Assembly: GCF_900110705.1 (NCBI RefSeq)
Contig: NZ_FOEJ01000002.1
Coordinates: 464,131 to 528,130 of the forward strand
Direction: 5' to 3'
Source of the DNA: Loktanella sp. DSM 29012
GTDB taxonomy: Bacteria > Pseudomonadota > Alphaproteobacteria > Rhodobacterales > Rhodobacteraceae
Length of the DNA: 64,000 nt
The notes beneath the pieces are model-generated. The model ran no database searches and was not told the origin of the DNA. It worked only from the letters and a program-made list of their open reading frames with translations. The position numbers and the translations under genes are program-made. Position 1 is the first letter of the stretch; the number at the start of each line of letters is the position of its first letter. This document shows positions 55,143 through 63,905 of this stretch, piece after piece.

Positions 55143-56870
55143 ATGCAGATCAGAGAAGTAACTGTTCAGAATTTCAAGGGTATTGCTTCCATGTCGTGGA
55201 AGCCCGGTGCGCCGTTCTGTTGTTTGATTGGCGCAGGCGACATCGGGAAAACAAGCCTGCTGGATGCAATCGAAGCGACGCTTTCGCCTAGGTGGATTAC
55301 CTTCATGGAAGCCGACTTCTTGGACTGTGATACAGGCAACCCTATCCAAATAGATGTGACCATTGGCGAGCTATCTAGCGATCTCAAATCGGACGAACGA
55401 TTTGGCACTTTTGTTCGAGGCTGGACAAAAGAGAATGTTTTGCGAGACGAACCAATCTCAGATGATGAACCTGTCCTGACCGTAAGACTCACTGTCGACG
55501 CAACAATGGAGCCGGTCTGGGAGTTAGTGCGAGAAGACCTCGATCGACCAAAGGTTCTTTCCAACCGCGATCGCGCGCTCTTCGGGCTAGTTAGGTTATC
55601 AGGTTCAGACGCTCGGCACCTAGCTTGGGGGCAAGGTTCGGTCCTCGCACGCCTTACAGATAACACTGACGAAACCGCCCAACGCCTCGCAGGTGCCTAC
55701 CGTTCTGCGCGAAGCAACGCAGATTTCAGAGACATACCGGAGTTAGCGGCGTCTGCTGCTGCGGCTGAAAAACAGGCCAAAAGTTTGGGTGCATATGTCA
55801 CCGGTGAATATCAACCGGGGTTAGAGCTAGGCCGTTCCGGTTTCTCGTCGGGTTCAATTGCACTTTATGACAATGGTATTCCACTTCGACAGGCAGGGCT
55901 CGGGACGAAGCGCTTGGCAACTCTAGCGGTTCAAAAGTCCGGAATTGTCGAGGGAGCGATGATACTGATTGATGAGATCGAACATGGGCTTGAACCCCAT
56001 CGTATCATGGGTGCGATCTCCCAAATCAAAAGCGACCAAAAGAAGAACGCCGCGAAGCATAGGCCGACTGGTCAGATTCTTATGACAACTCACTCTGACG
56101 TCGCACTTGCGGAGGCGGGAGGGGAAGCCCTCCGAATCCTTCGCCGCGACAGGCATACCCGCAAGATGAGTGTCTTGGCAGTGAAGGAGCCCGAGGTAAT
56201 CGGGCCGGTGCTTCGGTTTACTCCGCGCGCACTTTTGGCAAAGAGGGTTCTAATCATTGAGGGTTACACAGAGGTTGGCATGCTTTCTGGCATCAAGGAA
56301 AATTGGCCAGAACGACATGACGATATACCAATTGAGCAACTTGGTGCAGCCCTTGCCGATGGTAACGGCAGCCAAGGCGTGAGTCTGGCGGCAACGCTGA
56401 AAGGTTTAGGTTACGAGACTTGCCTCTTTCGCGATTCAGATACCGACATGAAGCCAGCGGACTTCGACAAGTTGAAGGCCGCTGGCGTACCAATCATTGA
56501 GTATTCTGGGAAGGTAAATACTGAACAGGCAATCTTCCTCCCGTCAAACGATGAATTGGTCCAACGTTTGCTCGATTTCGCCGCAAAAGAGCACGGGTTA
56601 CAATCTGTCGCAGCATGTATCGCCAGTAAGGTTGACGGGCTCAGTCCCGAGGTTGCGGAAGGACCGTTTTCCGAGTGGGTGCAGAACTTAGATATTGATC
56701 CGGTTGAGCTGAGAAAGACACTGGGTGAAGTAGTTCACAGGAAAAAATGGTTCAAGGAACAAAGAATAGGAAGAGCGGCTTCAACGCTCGTGTGGGACGT
56801 CATTCGTAGCAATCTTGACAGCGATCTGGCTACGACATTCGAAAAGATCGAGACTTGGTTGTATGAATGA
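55143..56870 (+). CDS. gajA: Gabija-like OLD-family ATPase with TOPRIM nuclease domain (GajA type)
   Basis: The 575-residue protein has an ABC-ATPase half: Walker A LIGAGDIGKTSLLDAI (28-43), signature AGLGTKRLATLAV, Walker B GAMILIDEIEHGLEP (271-285) and H-loop MTTHSD (314-319). A TOPRIM domain follows with VLIIEGYTEVGML (369-381) and FRDSDTD (429-435), the acidic metal site. GajA is a nicking DNA endonuclease restrained by nucleotides. The ATG at 55143 fits the family start (MQIREVTVQNFKG). It lies 188 bp after the RT gene and overlaps gajB by eight bases (ATGAATGA). Other class 2 OLD/UvrD pairs are the alternative. Confidence 0.75.
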   Translation: MQIREVTVQNFKGIASMSWKPGAPFCCLIGAGDIGKTSLLDAIEATLSPRWITFMEADFLDCDTGNPIQIDVTIGELSSDLKSDERFGTFVRGWTKENVLRDEPISDDEPVLTVRLTVDATMEPVWELVREDLDRPKVLSNRDRALFGLVRLSGSDARHLAWGQGSVLARLTDNTDETAQRLAGAYRSARSNADFRDIPELAASAAAAEKQAKSLGAYVTGEYQPGLELGRSGFSSGSIALYDNGIPLRQAGLGTKRLATLAVQKSGIVEGAMILIDEIEHGLEPHRIMGAISQIKSDQKKNAAKHRPTGQILMTTHSDVALAEAGGEALRILRRDRHTRKMSVLAVKEPEVIGPVLRFTPRALLAKRVLIIEGYTEVGMLSGIKENWPERHDDIPIEQLGAALADGNGSQGVSLAATLKGLGYETCLFRDSDTDMKPADFDKLKAAGVPIIEYSGKVNTEQAIFLPSNDELVQRLLDFAAKEHGLQSVAACIASKVDGLSPEVAEGPFSEWVQNLDIDPVELRKTLGEVVHRKKWFKEQRIGRAASTLVWDVIRSNLDSDLATTFEKIETWLYE

Positions 56871-58272
56871 CGACCAGCTTGTTCTCAAAGCCGGAAACGG
56901 TTCCGTCGTAGCTCCGGCCGGATACGGGAAAACAGAAACTATTGCCAAAGTGGCAGGCTCCTGCCGCCGAGCTTTGATTTTGACTCATACGCATGCTGGC
57001 GTTCACGCAATTCGTGCGCGGTTGAAGAAACTAGAGGTTCCATATCGAAAGGCCCACGTCGACACGTTTGCGGGCTGGTGTATGCGCTACGCGAGTGCGT
57101 TTAAGTATACTGCACTGCCTCCACCATTCCCACCTCAGGGCAAGGAATGGGATCAGTTGTATGTTGGAACAGCTTTTGCATTAGGCGTCGCTGCTGTTAG
57201 GGCTGTAGTCGAGGCTTCTTATGATCGAATTCTAATCGATGAATATCAGGACTGCGATGCTTCTCAGCATAACGTAGCGATAGTTCTTAGCGGTATTGTT
57301 CCAACTACTATTTTCGGCGACCCAATGCAGGGAATATTTGAGTTCGCAGGAGCGTCGCTTGATTGGGGGCTAGAGGTTTTTCCAAGTTTTCCGTTGGTTA
57401 CTGAATTGAAGGAGCCATACCGCTGGAAGAAAACAAACCCTGATCTTGGTGCGTGGATTGGTGAGGTTAGGGAAAAGCTTAAAAACGGCCAATCCATTGA
57501 CCTTGGTGACGAACGCATACAGTGGAGACAAAGCGACAGCCCTTTTGATATGGGGCTTTTTTTTGATAACTTCGACCCAGATGAAAAATCCGTTGCAGCC
57601 ATCCACTGTCGAAAGGGAATTTGCTATTCTCTAGCTTCGGCCACGAATGGAGCGTTCCAAGCAATAGAGGAGGTCGAGGCCAAGACTTTGCGGGAATTCG
57701 CCGCAAAATGGGATGCGGGCAACTCTGACACATATCATATCATTGTCAGAAACTTCTTTTCGTTGTGTTTCAAGAAAAAAGAAGCCTCTCTGGACGAGAT
57801 TGAGGAAGACCACTCTGCGATAGACGCTTTGATGCAGGAATTGCGGGATCAATTGAAGGGGGTGAACGCCGCTGAAGCCGCTGGTCATTTATTGCATGCA
57901 GCGCGAAGTCACCCGCGATGGAGACTATTCAGATCAGAGCTATGGCGCGATTGCGAGCGTGCTCTTGCTGAGCTCTCCAGTGGCCGTTGTGCAAGCATGT
58001 TTGACGCCACAGAAACCATTCGGAACCGAAGCAACCATATTGGTCGTCATCTGCCAAGAAGAACCGTCTCCACTCCCCTGCTGCTCAAAGGGCTCGAGTT
58101 CGAGGACGTCAGAGTTCCGTATGCTCCACATTTTCTAAACGAAAACAACGCACAGGCGAAGCTGTTCTATGTCGCGATTTCTAGAGCGACGGGGTCACTG
58201 TCAATTGGAGCGCCGGAGAGATATCTGAAACTCCCTGCAGCTTTTGGTGGTAGTTCTATCAGCGCTGGTTGA
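56863..58272 (+). CDS. gajB: Gabija-like UvrD/Rep-type helicase (GajB type)
   Basis: The 469-residue SF1A helicase has Walker A VAPAGYGKTET (16-26), motif II LIDEYQD (124-130), FGDPMQGIFEFAG (151-163), motif V STPLLLKGLEFEDV and motif VI FYVAISRA near the end. In Gabija, GajB senses free DNA ends and activates GajA. Sizes (575 and 469 residues), order and overlap match gajA-gajB. The gene is less GC-rich than the core and has no terminator-like structure right after it. The functional partnership is inferred from the close coupling. Confidence 0.75.
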   Translation: MNDDQLVLKAGNGSVVAPAGYGKTETIAKVAGSCRRALILTHTHAGVHAIRARLKKLEVPYRKAHVDTFAGWCMRYASAFKYTALPPPFPPQGKEWDQLYVGTAFALGVAAVRAVVEASYDRILIDEYQDCDASQHNVAIVLSGIVPTTIFGDPMQGIFEFAGASLDWGLEVFPSFPLVTELKEPYRWKKTNPDLGAWIGEVREKLKNGQSIDLGDERIQWRQSDSPFDMGLFFDNFDPDEKSVAAIHCRKGICYSLASATNGAFQAIEEVEAKTLREFAAKWDAGNSDTYHIIVRNFFSLCFKKKEASLDEIEEDHSAIDALMQELRDQLKGVNAAEAAGHLLHAARSHPRWRLFRSELWRDCERALAELSSGRCASMFDATETIRNRSNHIGRHLPRRTVSTPLLLKGLEFEDVRVPYAPHFLNENNAQAKLFYVAISRATGSLSIGAPERYLKLPAAFGGSSISAG

Positions 58273-58849
58273 GATCGAAAATCTCCAAAGTTTGCACTTG
58301 CAGCGAATGGCCGGTCTGACGAGCTGCACTGCAGCGGAACGGAGGAAATCTAGAGGTCGGCAATGGGCCGTGACCAGCGCCGAGCTTGGCCGGGGTAGTT
58401 CGGCACCAGCCACTGCAGCGCCGCAAGTCGGCTTCTAGCCCATATTGACCAGGTCGCTTCAGATACCATTCGCAAATGCCGCGAGGCACTCCTTTTCGCT
58501 TTCGCCCCATAGCGGACCTGTCGGACGTAGCTCGATGCCGGGTTGCCGCTGCGTCAAAAACAGCCGTTCGGGAGTGCGCAGTGTCTTATTTGGAAGAAGG
58601 AGCGTCAGCGCGCTTCACGGATCTTTGCAGATACAGTGTTCGCCGCACTCAGAGTATCTGCCGAACTCGCAGGCCACCAGAAGCATATCTTGCCAATGAG
58701 TTTCTTGGCGCGGCGCAGACTCTGAGCTTTCCCCTAGGCGAGTATTTCAATGAAAAAAATTCTTGATCACTGCGGCTGGCCGAATACGATAATTTTCGTC
58801 AATCAAAAAAACTTTTTGATACGCAGGTGTTTGTTCTTTCTGACTATGG
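58273..58849. other. 577-bp spacer between gajB and the TPR/TIR operon
   Basis: No intact gene is seen; short frames such as one starting near 58476 have no family resemblance. The last 100 bp are AT-rich (A-runs at 58754, 58805) and probably hold the operon promoter, for example TTGATC near 58765 with GATAAT about 19 bases later. Earlier sequence reads like decayed Rhodobacterales intergenic or coding DNA. Confidence 0.35.
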
Positions 58850-60787
58850 ATGAGGCTCCGTCAACCGATGCGCCCGTGCCTACTTTTTACTTGTTCAGTC
58901 TGCCTACTGGCTCCAACGCTTCAACCGGCAAGCGTGTTTGCCCAAACGGTTGTGGAAGCGACGGTGACGGTATCCGAAGCGGAGCGACAGGTTCTGGTGG
59001 CGTTGGCCGCGTCGAATGCGACGCTGGAGGCCACGCGGCGGCAGAGCGACCGGGCCCTGCGGCGGAAACTCTTCGAGATCGAGGACCTGCAAGCACGGAT
59101 CGAGGATCTTGGGGTTGGCGATACCGCGGCGGCGCAGCAGATCGAGAGGCTGCGCAATCAGTTGGCGGAAGAGCAGCAGCGCTTCATCGATGAACTTGCT
59201 GCGCAGGATCAGGCCTATTCCGAGGAGATTGCCAGCTACCGCCGCGCGGTCGAGGATATCGTGTCGACGCCCGAAGGGCTCGCAGCGTTGCAGCGCTTCA
59301 ATGCCGGTGAAGAAGCCGAGGCTTTGCAGGTCTTCGACCGGCTGAGGGCCGCGCGCGATTTGGAGGCGGCGCGGCGCATCGCTCAACTGGCGCTCGATGC
59401 CTGGCGCCGGGCGAAAGTTACGACGGCAAGCGTGATTGCGCGATATGAAGAGATCACGCGGCTCGACCCGTCGGAGCATTGGGACTGGGTTGAGTTGCGT
59501 CGGCTGTATTTTGCGGCGGGCAATCTGTCTGACGCTCTCGCAGCCGCATGGGAGAGCGAACGCACAGCAAAGACCGATCGAGACCGATCGTCGGCACTGA
59601 ATGAAATGGGCGATGTGCTGGTGGCGCAGGGGGATCTGCCCTCGGCGATGCAGAGCTACCGGCGCGGGCTGGAGATCAGAGAACGCCTGGCCGATGCCGA
59701 TCCGGGGAATGCGGGCTGGCAGCGCGATGTCTCCGTCTCGCTCGAAAGGGTCGGCGATGTGCTGGTGGCGCAGGGGAATCTGCCCTCGGCGCTGCAGAGT
59801 TACCGGCGCGGCCTGGAGATCGCAGAGCGCCTGGCTGATGCCGATCCGGGGAATGCGGGCTGGCAGCGCGATGTCTCCGTCTCGCTCAACAAGGTCGGCG
59901 ATGTGCTGGTGGCGCAGGGGGACCTGCCCTCGGCGCTGCAGAGCTACCGGCGCGGCCTGGCGATCATAGAGCGCTCGGCCGCAGCCGATCCGGGGAATGC
60001 GGTCTGGCAGCGCGATCTCTCCGTCTCGCTCGAAACGGTCGGCGATGTGCTGTTGGCGCAGGGGGATCTGCCCTCGGCGCTGCAGAGCTACCGGCGCGGC
60101 ATGGCGATCAGAGAGCGCCTGGCCGCAGCCGATCCGGGGAATGCGGTCTGGCAGCGCGGTGTCTCCGTCTCGCTCAGCAAGGTCGGCGATGTGCTGTTGG
60201 CGCAGGGGGATCTGTCCTTGGCGCTGCAGAGCTACCGGCGCGGCCTGGAGATCGCAGAGCGCTTGGCCGATGCCGATCCGGGGAATGCGGGCTGGCAGCG
60301 CGATCTCTTCGTCTCGCTGGAAAGGGTCGGTTATGTGCAAGAGGCGCAGGGGGATCTGCCCTCGGCGCTGCAGAGCTACCGGCGCGGCCTGGCGATCATA
60401 GAGCGCCTGGCCGATGCCGATCCGGGGAATGCGGGCTGGCAGCGCGATCTCTCCATCTCGCTCGAACGGGTCGGTGATGTGCTGTTGGCGCAGGGGGATC
60501 TGCCCTCGGCGCTGCAGAGCTACCGGCGCGGCATGGCGATTAGAGAGCGCCTGGCCGCAGCCGATCCGGGAAATGCAGGCTGGCAGCGCGATGTCATGTT
60601 CTCGCATTACAACCTATACTCAGTGTCACTTATAATTGGCGACCAAGGCGCAGCCGAAGAGGCAATCATGCAAGCCCTCGTGATAAGTGATCGGCTTGTC
60701 GAGCTTTCTCCGGGAAATGAGCAATTTTCTAAAGATCAGGCGATATTGCGTCAGTTAATTGACTCTATGAGATCGGAGGAACCATGA
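58850..60787 (+). CDS. secreted coiled-coil/TPR protein (copy 1)
   Basis: The 645-residue protein has a signal peptide (about 1-31, ending SVFA), a coiled-coil (about 35-140; RKLFEIEDLQARIEDL, LRNQLAEEQQRFIDEL), a helical linker, and seven perfect-length 48-residue TPR units from residue 253, each of the form GDVLVAQGDLPSALQSYRRG...ADPGNAGWQRD. A short C-terminal TPR-like end follows. It should lie in the periplasm or outside. ATGs at 58850 and 58868 both fit. Its TGA overlaps the next ATG, and GGAGG precedes that start, so it is coupled to the TIR-like gene. Almost a copy of the gene at 61782. Confidence 0.8.
   Translation: MRLRQPMRPCLLFTCSVCLLAPTLQPASVFAQTVVEATVTVSEAERQVLVALAASNATLEATRRQSDRALRRKLFEIEDLQARIEDLGVGDTAAAQQIERLRNQLAEEQQRFIDELAAQDQAYSEEIASYRRAVEDIVSTPEGLAALQRFNAGEEAEALQVFDRLRAARDLEAARRIAQLALDAWRRAKVTTASVIARYEEITRLDPSEHWDWVELRRLYFAAGNLSDALAAAWESERTAKTDRDRSSALNEMGDVLVAQGDLPSAMQSYRRGLEIRERLADADPGNAGWQRDVSVSLERVGDVLVAQGNLPSALQSYRRGLEIAERLADADPGNAGWQRDVSVSLNKVGDVLVAQGDLPSALQSYRRGLAIIERSAAADPGNAVWQRDLSVSLETVGDVLLAQGDLPSALQSYRRGMAIRERLAAADPGNAVWQRGVSVSLSKVGDVLLAQGDLSLALQSYRRGLEIAERLADADPGNAGWQRDLFVSLERVGYVQEAQGDLPSALQSYRRGLAIIERLADADPGNAGWQRDLSISLERVGDVLLAQGDLPSALQSYRRGMAIRERLAAADPGNAGWQRDVMFSHYNLYSVSLIIGDQGAAEEAIMQALVISDRLVELSPGNEQFSKDQAILRQLIDSMRSEEP
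59606..60613 (+). repeat. seven tandem 144-bp units (TPR-coding), copy 1
   Basis: Seven exact-length 144-bp units code for the 48-residue TPR modules. They differ at a few sites (for example LADADPGNAG versus AAADPGNAV), and the variants mix within the array, which suggests expansion and exchange between units. Confidence 0.9.
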
Positions 60788-61785
60788 TTGATATCCTCAT
60801 TTACCCGGGTTCGATACTGTCGTCCCGCTTCGACGCTCTCGCAGATGCGCTCCGGTTAGAAGGTTTCCGCGCCGTCCGGCAACCATCAACGGATACGTTT
60901 GGAAAATATGCCGTCCTATATGTCTGGACCGAAGAAGACCTCCCGAACACTGCATCGTTTGACGCCGCTACTGAAACTCTTGCCTTTGCCAAGCGCTTGG
61001 TGTCGGTGCGGCTGGGTGCCGGTGACCTCCCGAACGCGCTCCCTGATCATCCGCAGGTCGACCTTTCCGGTTGGCGCGGCTCGATTAAGGACGAGCGCTT
61101 TCAGTGTTTGGTCTCGATGCTGCGCGCAGCCGATAGACAGGAAATGCCAGCCCCCACACAGTCGGGCTGGAAACACCTTATCTGGAAAGCCTGCGGCGGT
61201 TTGACGGCTACCGCGGTGATCCTCTTTCTGCTTTCGATCCCATTCCGCGTTTTGGAGCTTCAAAACAATCTTTGCTCCATCGGTTGGCCACAACCGACAT
61301 TGTCCGATTTTTGCGGGGAACACGGTTTGGGTGGTAAACCGAAGAAGGAGGAGCGTATCGCTTGGGAGAGCAGGGAGCCAGGGAGCTGTGAGGCCCTGCG
61401 TAGCCATATTGATCGCTTCCCGAATGGCGCCCTTTACGCAAGGGCCGCCGCAGCACTGGAGGCGCGCCGCGTCGACATTAACGAATCTTGGATACCTGAG
61501 ACCTCACGCAACATATTCAGCCAATCTTTCGCGCCTGAAGGAGCAGACACCATGATTGCCGCTCGCGAAGGTGCCCTGGCCTCCGGTCGCCGATGGGCGG
61601 AAGAAAGCTGCCGCGCACATGAGGCCAGTGATTTCTATCGTTTCTTATCAGTAGATTTGGAGGTGGAACAGTGGGACTGTCTTTCTTTGCGATCCGGACA
61701 CTACTGCGGTTTTGACGGCTACCGGATCTGCCACTTCGAATCACTTGAGCGCACGGAGCTTGAGACATGCGGTCTCGGTCCATGA
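60784..61785 (+). CDS. TIR-like domain membrane protein
   Basis: The 333-residue protein has an N-terminal region (about 1-118) with a divergent TIR pattern: DILIYPGS, FGKYAVLYVWTEEDLPNTAS, a Glu (E64) before LAFAKRLVSVRLG, and QVDLSGWRG, matching the order beta-strand, Ser-rich loop, catalytic-Glu helix, strand, WRG seen in bacterial TIR proteins. One membrane helix follows (about 133-153), then about 180 residues with several Cys and a half-TPR-like segment (RIAWESREPGSCEALRSHID, FPNGALYARAAAAL). N-in topology is favoured by Lys before the helix. Coupled on both sides by ATGA overlaps to the TPR genes. TIR is a weak but consistent match. Confidence 0.6.
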   Translation: MIDILIYPGSILSSRFDALADALRLEGFRAVRQPSTDTFGKYAVLYVWTEEDLPNTASFDAATETLAFAKRLVSVRLGAGDLPNALPDHPQVDLSGWRGSIKDERFQCLVSMLRAADRQEMPAPTQSGWKHLIWKACGGLTATAVILFLLSIPFRVLELQNNLCSIGWPQPTLSDFCGEHGLGGKPKKEERIAWESREPGSCEALRSHIDRFPNGALYARAAAALEARRVDINESWIPETSRNIFSQSFAPEGADTMIAAREGALASGRRWAEESCRAHEASDFYRFLSVDLEVEQWDCLSLRSGHYCGFDGYRICHFESLERTELETCGLGP

Positions 61786-63524
61786 CACGCAGTCATCTCT
61801 TTGCCCTCGCGCTGACGGTCGCCCTCCCATTGTCGATTGAACCGGCATCGTCCCAAACGGTTGTGGAAGCGACGGTGACGGTATCCGAAGCGGAGCGACA
61901 GGTTCTGGTGGCGTTGGCCGCGTCGAATGCGACGCTAGAGGCTACGCGGCGGCAGAGCGACCGGGCCCTCCGGCGGAAGCTTTTCGAGATCGAGGATCTG
62001 CAAGCACGGATCGAGGAGCTGATGGTCGGCGATACCGCGGCGGCGCAGCAGATCGAGACGCTGCGCAATCAGTTGGCGGAGCAGCAGCAGCGGTTCATCG
62101 ATGAACTTGCTGCGCAGGATGAGGCCTATTCCCAGGAGATTGCCAGCTACCGCCGCGCGGTCGAGGATATCGCGTCGACGCCCGAGGGGCTCGCGGCGTT
62201 ACAGCGCTTCAATGCCGGTGAAGAAGCCGAGGCTCTACAGGTCCTCGACCGGTTGAGGGCAGCGCGCGACTTGGCGGCAGCGCGGCGCATCGCGCAATTG
62301 GCGCTCGATGCCTGGCGCCGGGCGAAAGTTACGACGGTAAGCGTGATTGCGCGATATGAAGAGATCACGCAGATCGACCCGTCGGTGCATTGGGACTGGG
62401 TGGAGTTGCGTCGGCTGTATTTTGCGGCGGGCAATCTGTCTGACGCTCTTGCAGCCGCACGGGAAAGCGAACGCACGGCAAAGACCGATCGAGACCGATC
62501 GGTGGCACTGAATGAATTAGGTGATGTGCTTGTGGCGCAGGGGGACCTGCCCTCGGCGCTGCAGAGCTACCGGCGTGGTCTGGAGATCCGAGAACGCTTG
62601 GCCGATGCCGATCCGGGAAATGCGGGTTGGCATCGCGATCTTTCCGTCTCGCTCAACAAGGTCGGCGATGTGCTGGTGGCGCAGGGGGACCTGCCCTCGG
62701 CGCTGCAGAGCTACCGGCGCGGCCTGGAGATCAGAGAGCGCTTGGCCGATGCCGATCCGGGAAATGCGGGTTGGCAGCGCGATCTTTCCGTCTCGCTCAA
62801 CAAGGTCGGCGATGTGCTGGTGGCGCAGGGGGACCTGCCCTCGGCACTGCAGAGCTACCGGCGTGGTCTGGAGATCAGAGAACGCCTGGCCGATGCCGAT
62901 CCGGGGAATGCGGGCTGGCAGCGCGATGTCTCCGTCTCGCTCGAAAGGGTCGGCGATGTGCTGGTGGCGCAGGGGAATCTGCCCTCGGCGCTGCAGAGTT
63001 ACCGGCGCGGCCTGGAGATCGCAGAGCGCCTGGCTGATGCCGATCCGGGGAATGCGGGCTGGCAGCGCGATGTCTCCGTCTCGCTCAACAAGGTCGGCGA
63101 TGTGCTGGTGGCGCAGGGGGACCTGCCCTCGGCGCTGCAGAGCTACCGGCGTGGTCTGGAGATCAGAGAGCGCCTGGCCGATGCCGATCCGGGGAATGCG
63201 GGCTGGCAGCGCGATGTCTCCGTCTCGCTCAACAAGGTCGGCGATGTGCAAGTGGCGCAGGGGGATCGGCCCTCGGCGTTGCAGAGCTACCGGCGCGGGC
63301 TGGAGATCGCAGAGCGCCTGGCCGAGGCCGATCCGGGGAATGCGGGCTGGCAGCGCGATGTCTGGGTCAGCTTGTGGCGGATCCGCCGTTTCCCCAATTC
63401 GGGAATAGGCTGGGCCGATGTTGTGGAACGAATGGAGGAGATGGATCGTCGCGGCGTTCTCATCCCAACTGATCGTGTCTATCTTGAACAAGCGCGACAG
63501 GGCCAACAAGCTGAGGCGCATTAG
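61782..63524 (+). CDS. secreted coiled-coil/TPR protein (copy 2)
   Basis: The 580-residue protein starts MTRSHLFALALTVALPLSIE, a signal peptide different from copy 1. From SQTVVEATVTVSEAERQVLV onward it is nearly identical to copy 1: coiled-coil, linker and then six 48-residue TPR units. The C-terminus differs (WVSLWRIRRFPNSGIGWAD, ending GQQAEAH). ATG 61782 overlaps the TIR-like gene's stop; the ATG five codons earlier is not preferred. Last gene of the operon. Probably a second periplasmic sensor or partner for the membrane protein. Confidence 0.8.
   Translation: MTRSHLFALALTVALPLSIEPASSQTVVEATVTVSEAERQVLVALAASNATLEATRRQSDRALRRKLFEIEDLQARIEELMVGDTAAAQQIETLRNQLAEQQQRFIDELAAQDEAYSQEIASYRRAVEDIASTPEGLAALQRFNAGEEAEALQVLDRLRAARDLAAARRIAQLALDAWRRAKVTTVSVIARYEEITQIDPSVHWDWVELRRLYFAAGNLSDALAAARESERTAKTDRDRSVALNELGDVLVAQGDLPSALQSYRRGLEIRERLADADPGNAGWHRDLSVSLNKVGDVLVAQGDLPSALQSYRRGLEIRERLADADPGNAGWQRDLSVSLNKVGDVLVAQGDLPSALQSYRRGLEIRERLADADPGNAGWQRDVSVSLERVGDVLVAQGNLPSALQSYRRGLEIAERLADADPGNAGWQRDVSVSLNKVGDVLVAQGDLPSALQSYRRGLEIRERLADADPGNAGWQRDVSVSLNKVGDVQVAQGDRPSALQSYRRGLEIAERLAEADPGNAGWQRDVWVSLWRIRRFPNSGIGWADVVERMEEMDRRGVLIPTDRVYLEQARQGQQAEAH
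62517..63380 (+). repeat. six tandem 144-bp units (TPR-coding), copy 2
   Basis: Six 144-bp units code for the TPR modules of copy 2. Bases 62868-63151 appear identical to 59669-59952 of copy 1, including a rare GAGTTACCGG variant, so the arrays have exchanged sequence recently. Confidence 0.9.
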
Positions 63525-63905
63525 CAGGTGCTTCTAGTAAGATGTAAAGTCCGCTCGCGTCTTGAAAATCGTAACTCAATTTCACATTCGTTGTGGATTG
63601 CTCCGGATCAGGCTGCACAAAAGGGCGAGCGATCCCAGAAAAATGCAACTACATTCAATCCAAGGTGCGAGCGGATATGTCAGAAATACAGAGAGCCTTC
63701 TCCAATGACAAAGAACGAATCAAATAAAGTCGGGAGCTAAAGCGAAGTACTGTTCTGACAAAGCATAAAGGTCATTGTTTGGTGAACAGATAGTTGGCTC
63801 ACTCATTTAGAGAGGTTCCGCTTGCCACCCCCATCCGCTTGTCTTCGCAGATACGGCGCGATCCGAGCACCTGCGTCTAACGGCACCTCCGTCCGCTAAG
63901 CGGAC
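63525..63905. other. spacer before the insertion sequence
   Basis: About 380 bp without a recognisable gene; a short plus-strand frame at 63528-63740 has no family resemblance. It may hold the 3' end of the TPR/TIR transcript. Confidence 0.4.

Noticed and set aside
59606..63380. Regular 144-bp repeats that could suggest a CRISPR or minisatellite
   Set aside because: Units are fully coding TPR modules in frame; no short repeat plus unique spacer pattern.
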